Shown: one piece after another, positions 55,466 through 64,000 of the stretch | How positions within the stretch are numbered: position 1 is the stretch's first letter | Layout of the letters: each line of letters starts with the position of its first letter | DNA from: Anthonomus grandis grandis | Taxonomy: Eukaryota > Arthropoda > Insecta > Coleoptera > Curculionidae | DNA: 64,000 nt | Assembly: GCF_022605725.1 (NCBI RefSeq) | Contig: NC_065556.1 | Location: 28,131,140 to 28,195,139 of the forward strand | Reading direction: 5' to 3' | Made by a program: the position numbers and the translations under genes | Notes under the pieces: model-generated | Seen by the model: only the letters and a program-made list of their open reading frames with translations | What the model was told of the DNA's origin: nothing | Databases searched by the model: none

Positions 55466-58330
55466 TTAAAAATTTAACATGTAACGTCTATTGAGTAAAA
55501 TCAGTCAATTTTATGAACCACTTGTAATCTTTCAGTTTTATTTATTTATTAGGAAATTAATTCGTAATTAATTTTCTATTGTTGGATTATTTTCTGTGTC
55601 AATGTTCTATTAGTGGTTCAGTTAAATTGCCGGTAAAAGTAAGGTCAAGATTTTAATTTTGCAATTGGGCAATGCTTACCTCAGAGGCCTAAATTTCCTA
55701 TTTTAACTTTATTGTTATAAGCAAGCAGCATTGGCGTTCAGAGGTTACTTACTAGAGAAATTGATATTTCAAGATTACTTGCTGATCCTATATCTATTAA
55801 ATTTTGGACAATTAATGGAATCCAAGTATGTTTATTAAATTTATATGGTAAGCAGATTGAAATTTCAATGCTTACATTATAGCCATTAAGTTTTGCATTC
55901 ATGAATTATGAGCTTAGTTAAGAAAGTAATAAGGTAAGCAAGCAATATTATGATTTTACAATTGTTTGCTTACTATCAAATTTTATACAATTTTAAGTTA
56001 CCGAAGTATATCTAAGATTATTTTTAGGTAAATAGATTGAATTTCCCAGGTTACTTGCTTGCTCTATAACTATAAAATTTTGTTCAATTATTGAAATCCA
56101 AGCATATTGATAAAAGTTATTTGGTAATTAAATTGGAAATTTAGGATTATTTTTTTACCCTATAATTACTAAATTTTGTCTCGCATGAAATTTAAATATA
56201 TTTAAAAAAGTCATAAGGTAAGCAAGCAAATTTAAGATTTAAAGATTAATTGCTTACTATTAAATCTTTACAATTTTAGGTTACCAAAAATTCTACTTTC
56301 ACTGGTATGACGTTAAAATACATGGTAAGCAAATTAAAATTTAAAGGTTATTGTATTACCTACTCTACAATCAATAAATTTTGAACAATCATTATTGAGG
56401 ATATTTAAGAAAGTGATTAATTAGTTCAAGATTAGTTGCTTATCTTTAGATGCTTTTTTGATAAGAATTGAAAAAATTTAGAAAATATTTAACCTGAAAA
56501 TTTAAAATTTAATACAAAAAAGACCGTATAAATCAAAAACTATTAAAACTAAAAAAATGAAAATGTGTGCACAGGAAGCATAGAATATTGATAACTGTTT
56601 CTTAAGATTTTATCCTTTTGGACATTATCAGTCAAAAGTTATTAAACATTCATTAAGCAAGGGAGCATTTGACACTTTTTCGATAAAAGACCCAATAACT
56701 CAAAAACTATTAAACCAACAAAATTATAATTTTGGGCACAGAAAGCTTGGAATATTGATAACTAATCCTAAATCTCTTTTTATTCGTCCTTTTAAGCATT
56801 ATGATTTAAACATTAAAAATTTAACATGTAACGTCTATTGAGCAAAATCAATTAAAATTTCTCAATATACCAGTGAATTTCATGAATCACTTGTAATTTT
56901 TTTTTCTATTATTAAATTAATCTTTCAGCTCTCTTAATTTATTAGGTAATTAATTCTCTATTGTTGGATTATTTTCTGTGTCGATGTATTAGTGATTCAC
57001 TTAAATTGCCGGTAAAAGTAAGGTCAAAATGTTGAGTTTGCAATTGGGCAATGCTTGCCTCAGAGGCCTAAATTTTCTATTTTAACTTTATTGTTGTAAG
57101 GAAACAGCAATGGCACTCAAAGGTTGCTTACTAAGATTAGTTGCTCATCCAATATCTATTAAATTATATACAGTTAATGGAATCCAAGCATATTTATTGA
57201 CTTTATATAGTAACGAGATTGAAATTTCAATGCTTTAAGTTACCGAAGTATATCTAAGAATATTTTTAGGTAAATAGATTGAATTTTCCAGGTAACTAAA
57301 AAATTTTTAAATAAAATACTAAATAAAATATACTAATTTAAAAAAAGTATATTTAAGGAAGTCATAAGATAAGCAAGCAATTTTGAAATTTCAAGGTTAT
57401 TTGCTTAACAATATACTTTGTACAATTTTAGGTTACCGAAAATTCTATTTAAACATAATGTTTTCAGGTAAGCATGACTTTTTTTTTAAACTTCACTGAT
57501 ATGACGTTTAAATACATGGTAAGCAGATTAAAAAATTTAAGATTATTTACTTGCTTACCCTACAATCATTTAATTATGAACAATCATTATATGAAATTTG
57601 AGGATATTTAAAAAAATGATAAGGTATGCAAGTAGTAATGAGTTTCCAAGATTATTTGCTTAACTTTAAGCATCTAACTAAAACTCCCAAAATTATAAAA
57701 CTAATTAAGACAAAAATGTAAGATATGGTACAAAAAAGACCTAGAATGTAAGCAACTTACTTTAAAAGTTTCATGCTTTTGGATATTTTTGATTAGAAGT
57801 TTCTATAAAAGACCCAATAACTCAAAAACTATTGAACCCAAGAGTTTATAATTTTGTGTCTAGGATGCTTGAAGGGTTGATAACTAATTCTAAAGTTTTA
57901 CTCTTGTGGACGTTATGAGTCCGAAGTTACCAAACATTAATTAAGCAAAGAAGTCTCTGAGCACTTTTTCTGTAAAAGTTCAAAAAAATTAAAAACTATT
58001 TAACTTAAAAATGTGAAATTTATTACACAGGAAGTTTTCAACTCCTTCTAAAAGTTTCACTTCAAGCATTTTTACGAGGGTTATATGGTATGTGGTAAAC
58101 AAATTAAAATTTCTATTTTTTTTACTTACTTACCTTATTACTATCGAATTTTATTCAATTTTAAGTTACTTAACCGATTTTAAAAATTACTAAGGTACGT
58201 AGGATACTTACTTTCCGTATAACTGAATAAATTTAACATATTTCAAAAATTTATATGATAAGCAGAATGAAATACAAACCGTTAAACATGGAACGACTTT
58301 TGCCTTAAACATAATTTGAGTACATTTAAG
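55466..58330 (+). repeat. Large tandem duplication rich in GGTAAGCAAGCAA
   Basis: A unit of about 1.35-1.38 kb is present twice: TTAACATGTAACGTCTATTG at 55,476 and 56,821; AAATTGCCGGTAAAAGTAAG at 55,624 and 57,002; AGAGGCCTAAATTT at 55,683 and 57,063. Within it runs a shorter, imperfect repeat (GGTAAGCAAGCAATTT, then TTGCTTACTATTAAATTTT, spacing roughly 120-180 bp), plus a 'AACTCAAAAACTATTAAACC' family near 56,535, 56,700, 57,815 and 57,985. Confidence 0.85.
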
Positions 58331-58394
58331 AAAGTGATAAGGTAAGCAAGCATTATCGTGATTTTAAGAATATTTACTTACATTATTACTATTA

Positions 58395-59590
58395 CGAGGG
58401 TGGTCCCAGAAGTACCCGACCCAAGAAAGAAAACACGAAAATTTTGGAAAAAAATTTATTGATTTTTCAACATAATCTCCTTTCAGCTCTATACACTTTT
58501 CCCAGCGATGTTTTATAAGTTCGATACCCTTTTTATAATAAGAACTACCTTGCGCCTCGAGATAGCCATTAACTCACTTCTTCATCGTTGGAAAATCTTT
58601 GACCACTGAGCCTGTGTTTTAAGTTTGGAAACAGAAAATAATCTGAGGGGGCTAAATCTGGCGAATAGGGTGCATGAGGCAGCAATTCAAACTTTAATTC
58701 GTTAATTTTGGCCATTGCAATAACGGATTTGTGAACTGGTGCATTGTCTTGATGAAACAACACTTTCTTCTTAACCAAATGCGGCCGTTTTTGCTTGATT
58801 TCTTCGCTCAAACGTAGCAATAAGTTCGCGTAATACCCGTCGTTAATAGTTTTATCTTTTTCAAGATAGTCAATGAAAATTATCCCTCGCGCATTCCAAA
58901 AAACCGACGCCATGAACTTGTCTGCAGATCAAACGGTTTTCGCCTTCTTTGGAGCCGGTTCTTCCTTTTGAGTCCATTGTTTTGATTGTTCTTTTGTCTC
59001 AGGTGTGAAAAGATGGACCCATGTTTCATCCATGGTTATGAAACGACGCAAAAATTCTGCTTTGTTGCAATTAAATTTCGCTAAACACTCAATTGCAACA
59101 TCTTCACGACACTGTTTTTGCTCGAGTGTAAGCAAACGCGGCACCCATCTTGCACACAGCTTTCTCATGTCAAAATTTTTAGTTAATATGCGATGTACCG
59201 CACTTTTTGAAATGCCTACTATGTCCGCTAGCTCGCGCATTTTCAGTCGACGATCATCCAGTCCGCTTTGTGAATTTTCTTTAAAATTTCTGGAGTTGTC
59301 AGCTCATTTGGTCGACCACTGCGATGCTCGTTTTGGCAGCTCATACGGCTTCGTTTAAACTCTGCTACCCAATATTTTACTGTTGTTAACGAAGGAGCAG
59401 ACATACCCAGAGTAGAATCCAGTTCAGCTTTTATATTGGTTGGGCTGAGGCCTTTCAAATAAAAGTATTATCATCACATAACGATGACCAATTTTCTCGA
59501 TTTTCACAAATTTGCTGAAAACGTTCACTATTGATGGCTGCCAAACAAATACTAAACAACGTGGCGTCTTCAAACTTGAAACATATGCTT
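58395..59590 (-). mobile_element. Second mariner element, right end lost
   Basis: The left terminus starts CGAGGGTGGTCCCAGAAG after a TA (58393-58394), as in insect mariners with ACGAGGGTGGTCC-type ends. A transposase fills the minus strand. I found no matching inverted terminus after 59,560, so the 5' end of the transposase unit has been lost or eroded. Confidence 0.85.
58420..59560 (-). pseudogene. Mariner transposase with frameshifts
   Basis: Minus strand, four open pieces in three frames: a damaged N-terminus; GLSPTNIKAELDSTLGMSAP with WVAEFKRSRMSC (HTH); MRELADIVGISKSAVHRILT (second HTH) with RRFITMDETWVHLFTPETK (first Asp); and VLFHQDNAPVHKSVIAMAKI (second Asp) with HAPYSPDLAPSDYFLFPNLK (third Asp region). 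All three catalytic Asp blocks remain readable, in contrast to the copy at 47 kb, but frame breaks near 59,250 and 58,925 and a stop/shift at 58,570 make it inactive. The C-terminal end (YYKKGIELIKHRWEKCIELK-like) is readable to 58,450. Confidence 0.88.
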
Positions 59591-59599
59591 TGCATTTAA

Positions 59600-59990
59600 G
59601 AATGCCTTTGAAGAGGTAAGTGGGTTGAATTTTAAGGTTACGTAATTAACCTATAACTATTTAATTTTGTGCAATTATTGAAATCCAAGCATATTTATGA
59701 AAATTTGGTAGTAAACCTATTTAAAATTCAAAGCTATTTGCTTACTCTACAACTATTAAATTTAGGTATGAGGCAAGCAAACATTATTAAGATTTTAACT
59801 AAAAACTATTAATTTTTTTACAATTTGTAGTTACAGGAAAATACAAGGGATAATCAAATTGAATTTTTCATAATTTCTTATTTATTATATGCTAAGAAAT
59901 TGAAGTTTTAAGATCAAGCTCACCCTATAAAATCAACTTAATTTTCCCACTAAACCCCAATTTTTCTGGACTAACTGACTAATTTTCTCT
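59600..59990 (+). repeat. Continuation of the GGTAAGC repeat family
   Basis: 'GCAATTATTGAAATCCAAGCATATT' wording and 'TTTGCTTACTCTACAACTATTAAAT' match the 55.5-58.3 kb block, so the mariner is inserted into or next to that repeat. Confidence 0.65.
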
Positions 59991-59999
59991 TGATATACA

Positions 60000-62545
60000 A
60001 CTCAACATTTTCATATTTATTTTCATAATTTACCGTTGCACCATTTTCGGTAACGAACGAACTTTCGAGATGAAGTCGTCGAGTAACTGATTATCTTTTA
60101 GACCGGAGACAGGTTTCTTATTATATGCGTTAATGGCTTATTTACAGGTATATAATATGTTAATAGAGAGAGTATAATAATGTTAACTGATTAGTATATT
60201 TTACGTAAATAATATAACATAATTTTGGCGCCCAACATAATATACTGTTTTATCTATTAAAACAATCATATCACTGGTCTGATAAGACTATTTAGTCTTT
60301 AGGCAGTTTTTTCATTATGATTCTTAGTAACTTACTAACTCCCAACAATAAACTGATCCTAATCACTAAATAATCCATCCAAGTGTGAACAAACCATTAA
60401 CACTAAATCCCTTATAATCTCGTCAGTCGACAACATAAATAGAACCCTCTCTCGAATAGAGAGAATTTAAAAGAAAAAAAAGCCGACAACGGTTCGCACC
60501 GAATATTCCGGAATTCTAGTCGTCATCGGGATACTCAAACTGTTTTTATTATGTGGCTTTAATATCCTAAGAAGTCATAAAGTGAGCTAATGGTGGCTAC
60601 TTTAAAAACCATATCGTTAACGATGGAAAATATGAAAGCTTTGAAATTGTTATTGGTAATAAATTTAAGATTAGTATGAGCTCGTATGAAAGAGTAATAT
60701 CTTATGTAAATGGGATAATGTGACCTAGTATTGAGAAAATTCGTTTGTTTACATGAAATTTCTTGTTGGTAGGATTGTAGGCCGAATCGAATCCGAATAG
60801 TTATTTTGAAGTTAGGAGAAAAAACGACAATTTTTATTTTTTTAATAATAATTTTTTCTTGCAAGTGCATTGCTAGTAGTGGATTGATACCTTCTTCTTA
60901 ATCATTCTCTTGATCTAAAAATATTTTAATTACACTTACAATCAATTACACGGTCAAATTAATGCCGCACAAATATAAGGTAGGCTTGGGTATAAGCATA
61001 GGAATGCTTATACTCTCATTTCTTACTCTAATCTCTTGCTTTGAGCATTTTTATTCATACGGGCCATTAAATCGTATCTATTTTTAAATTTACGTTTAGA
61101 TTTCTCCTTTGACTCCCCTCGTTATACTTAAACAACCTCAGTTTCCGCTTGTCTTCCAGTTTCCAACAAAAGCGTATAGTAATAATAATATGTATAATAT
61201 AAACCCCGACCGTTTTCGTATTGCATTGTAGTAAGGTGGGCGCGACTGTTATTTACAATTCGACAATTATGTAACTACACGGTATCCCATTACACCCATT
61301 TTCTATTAAGGTGGATGACATTCGACTTTTCTGTGTTGAATTTATAGACGTAGAGTATGTATGGCTTTTATTGTTAATTTTAAATAAATCAAACGTTGTT
61401 TATATGGCACATAAATTGCTTTCTGTTCAGTCAAAAGGGCATCAATTGAAAAAACTCCTTTGTGCTTATATATTAGTAGTAGCGAAGCAGTAACTCGGGT
61501 TCAAAAAACATAAGAACTATATACTATACAACAGGTGACAGAACCCAGCTGAGTGTATCGAAGCAAACCTGTCTCGCCTGAAGAATATTTCTTTAATCTA
61601 CTGTACCTTTATAACCAACAGACCGAATTAATTCGAAGAAAAAAAATGGACAACACTCCGCTTTGTCCCTTTATGAAGGATTTTTTTTTAAATGACCGAT
61701 GCCCTCTTAATTGGACCCAGTGATGCTTTTGTGTGTCGATTCATTAAGTCGCTTTGAAGTTTCCAAATGCCATCGATCATCTTACAACGAAACGTCGAAT
61801 GCCTTTACATGGTGCGTTAGAAATTAAATGTTGCGTTTACTGCTGCTAATAGATTAATTTATTTTTATTGAAATTAAATGAAAATCACAGTATTTTAAAT
61901 GGGATATTTTAGATATGGCGATATTTTGAAATCTACGTGTCATTCCACCAAATTTGATAGGTCACATGCAATATAAAATGTTAAATGTGCTTGAGTTAAG
62001 TATACTATGTGATATATAAAATTTAATGGAATAATATTTTGAATGTAAAAATTCATTAATACAAGGGACTCTTTACTTTACCTTAATTTCTTTGATATTT
62101 TAAATGAGGTACTCTTTATATTGTTACAATAATTCATTCTACATGCAATACTAAATTTTAATTATTATGTACATATTCCCTAACTTTATTACTGAATATT
62201 TTGTAAGTCTTTTCATATTTCTAATTTCAGGAGGAATTAAATTAGAAAATTTTGGTCCTAAGTAATATATAAAATGATGATTAAGTGGTAAATACAGACT
62301 GTTATGTACATTATTCTTGGTTCACTCTGAATAAGACACTATCAGATTTATATACAAAAAAAAATTCGACCCATACTCGTATTACTGATCTAAGTAATAT
62401 ATAACAATTCAGTGGAGAATAATTTGTTCTTATTGTAAATTATTTTGAGACAACTTTTAAAGATTGAAGATTTGATTTTTATGTACCACCACATACTCTA
62501 TTTAATGCAATACGATAGCAACGACTCTACCAATGAAAAATAAAT
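60000..62545. other. 2.5 kb without a recognised gene; GC-richer patches
   Basis: No exon that I can defend. Less AT-rich patches lie at 60,040-60,120, 60,420-60,540 (with the small hairpin CTCTCTCGAATAGAGAG, 60453-60469), 61,090-61,320 and 61,540-61,780; they may be regulatory. The 103-codon minus frame at 60559-60870 is low complexity and unrecognised. Confidence 0.35.
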
Positions 62546-62549
62546 AATT

Positions 62550-62797
62550 AGACATCCGCCGAGAACCTGTGGAATGGCCAGCTCGCTCACCAGATTTGAC
62601 ACCTTTAGACTTTTTTTTTGAAGCAAAAGGTGTACGAAACTGAACCTGATTCAGTATTGGATTTACGACAGACAATACCGAATATTTTTAGAAACATCGA
62701 TGTTAGTGTATTTGAAAATGTTCGGTGTGAAATTTCGGACCGACTGTTCTTGTATCAAGAAGTTCAAGGCAACCATTTCCAGCATATTCTCAATTGA
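62550..62797 (+). pseudogene. C-terminal end of a DUF4817-type DDE transposase
   Basis: RREPVEWPARSPDLTPLDFF (the last catalytic Asp region of this family), then after a frameshift and loss of the LWG tract, KVYETEPDSVLDLRQ-like and NIDVSVFENVRCEISDRLFL-like sequence, ending QGNHFQHILN and stop. It ends with CACCATTTTG wording rather than an intact CAGGGTGTCC terminus. Confidence 0.75.
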
Positions 62798-62799
62798 AC

Positions 62800-63285
62800 T
62801 CAATGTATTTATTCGATATATCAAGTTAAATGTTAATGTATTCAGGCAATTATTAAATGTACCACCATTTTGTAGTAGGTAAAGATATTTAATTTATATT
62901 CTAGAGTTATAAAGTACTCGTCAAGAGCTGCAAAATGATGTGTCACAAGACCACCCTTTTTATTTAATTTTTTTTTCTAAGATGGCGCCCAGCAGTCATC
63001 TTAAAAATTCCATCTATCAATTTTGCTTTAAAACATAGTATTCATTTATTAACCGCATTAACTCAAGTTTCAATATTTTGAATTGATCCGTTCAAAAAAT
63101 AAAGCGGAGGGGGGGACATTAAAGAAAAGCACTGTATATTTGAGAAATTTCGTTATTATTAATTAGTTAAATGGTTTAATAATCTTTTATTAAAAAGTCA
63201 ATTATTTTTATTGTTCGGTAAAGAAGCTACATAGTTAGTATCCCATATATAATATGGAACATAACTAATTCTTCACTTGTCCAGA
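62800..63285. other. Intergenic DNA, nothing recognised
   Basis: AT-rich with a G9-interrupted run near 63,105 (GGAGGGGGGGAC). No gene. Confidence 0.35.
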
Positions 63286-63289
63286 AGTC

Positions 63290-63640
63290 TCATACAGCAA
63301 TCTTTTTACCTCTGATTAATAGAGTCGTATCATCTGCAAAATTAACTTAAGCAATGAGTTAATATAAATAAAAAAAATTTGGACCTAAAACTATTGTGGT
63401 CGCTAGTATATCAATTATATCATTTATTATTAGATATTGTTCTCTATCTTAGAAATAACTTCCAAATAACTGTTATCCTTTAATACCATAGTATTCCAGT
63501 GTATTTAAAAGGAAGTCATTCATCACACGTAGTATCGAAAGCCTTTCTTAGGTCAATAAAAACAGCAATACATTTTTTACTACTGTTCAAGGTCTTGGTG
63601 ATAACAGTGTACGGCACGCGTTATTTTATTTGCGACACCC
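63290..63640 (-). pseudogene. Non-LTR reverse transcriptase fragment, minus strand
   Basis: Minus strand reads CIAVFIDLRKAFDTT (RT motif with catalytic Asp, 63,590-63,530), remnants of the GSxLGP-FFIYIN block near 63,395, and VNFADDTTLLIRGKKIAV (FADD motif, about 63,345-63,290). Several stops and deletions. Same class (Jockey/CR1-like) as the fragment at 40.6 kb, but on the other strand. Confidence 0.75.
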
Positions 63641-63779
63641 TATATATTATTGCATTTGAAGACATACTAAAGATTTTCCATAAATGCCTGAAAGAATTAT
63701 CTCAATTGTTAATTAATTTTAATGGATAATAATGACTTGGGATATTTGTGTCTACGGTTGAGGGACTAAAATTAATAAA

Positions 63780-64000
63780 ATCTGTCATGCAGTTGAAGAA
63801 ATATTTGCTTAATTTTGTTCTATATCAGGCAGTGCTCACTTTTATGCTATTGATGTCCTTAAGTCCTCAACTGCTTGAAATAGAGAAAATGGTGATTTTT
63901 TCTTAGGCAGTTAAAGAAAATTATAAGAAGTATTCTAATTTTTCTTGTTCTTAACTGCTAGGAATAAACAAATTAATTTTTCTCTTCCAGGCAGTTGAAG
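63780..64000. repeat. Short-motif repeat block reaching the window edge
   Basis: TCAACTGCTTGAAATA, TTAGGCAGTTAAAGAAA, TTAACTGCTAGGAATAA and CCAGGCAGTTGAAG within 200 bp, both orientations alternating. Confidence 0.7.

Noticed and set aside
60559..60870. 103-codon minus-strand frame
   Set aside because: Lys/Ile/Asn/Phe-rich low-complexity translation of AT-rich DNA with no domain.
61646..61722. Short ATG frame beginning MDNTPLCPFMKDFF
   Set aside because: About 25 codons, no donor of good quality and no family.

Overview
This is AT-rich eukaryotic DNA with spliced genes, very short (49-55 bp) introns beside introns of several kb, and a very heavy repeat load. Two genes belong to the Osiris (DUF1676) family, which is known from insects, so the source is an insect nuclear genome. 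A beetle is plausible from the general look of the repeats, but this is only an inference.

Region by region: 1-4.4 kb holds degenerate short and ~290 bp repeats; 5.45-8.5 kb is a 356 bp tandem array. A first Osiris gene lies on the minus strand at 9.07-14.17 kb, and its 4 kb intron is filled by two further arrays. A ~170 bp array lies at 15-15.6 kb, then an unexplained GC-rich island at 15.9-16.5 kb, a 2.7 kb inverted-repeat (foldback) element at 16.5-19.2 kb, and a broken DUF4817-type transposase at 19.7-21 kb. A six-exon LRRC56 homologue lies on the plus strand at 21.9-24.5 kb, with a ghost copy of part of its second exon inside intron 1. It is followed by a dead BEL/Pao integrase carrying its own poly-T retro-insertion, another ~170 bp array, and a hammerhead-ribozyme-like Penelope relic. 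A second Osiris gene is on the minus strand at 30.7-33.8 kb, and a four-exon apolipoprotein-D-type lipocalin on the plus strand at 34.7-37.8 kb. From 38 to 48.5 kb I see only repeats and transposon relics: a second hammerhead-like motif, a non-LTR RT fragment, a 630 bp foldback element, a DDE transposase fragment and a mariner with intact terminal repeats. At 48.55-49.0 kb a CpG-rich promoter-like block with a perfect CACGTG palindrome precedes a short possible coding exon. The last 15 kb holds repeats, a second dead mariner, transposase and RT fragments, and a few GC-richer islands that may be regulatory or exonic.

The four well-supported genes are single-copy-looking, with exon phases that join exactly: Osiris A (314 aa), LRRC56 (309 aa), Osiris B (240 aa) and the lipocalin (199 aa). 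Osiris genes are normally clustered, and the two here share orientation, with LRRC56 between them and the lipocalin beyond. Nothing suggests that the four act in one pathway. Osiris and lipocalin products enter the secretory/endosomal route, whereas LRRC56 is a cilium/dynein factor.

The most unusual features are the repeats. Several arrays with different sequence share a ~170 bp period and often a CGTTTTTTAAAAAACG palindrome. A short motif, TTCCAGGCAnTTGA or its complement TCAAnTGCCTGGAA, recurs throughout introns and intergenic DNA. Coordinates of repeats and relics are approximate; exon coordinates were read base by base from splice sites and phase.
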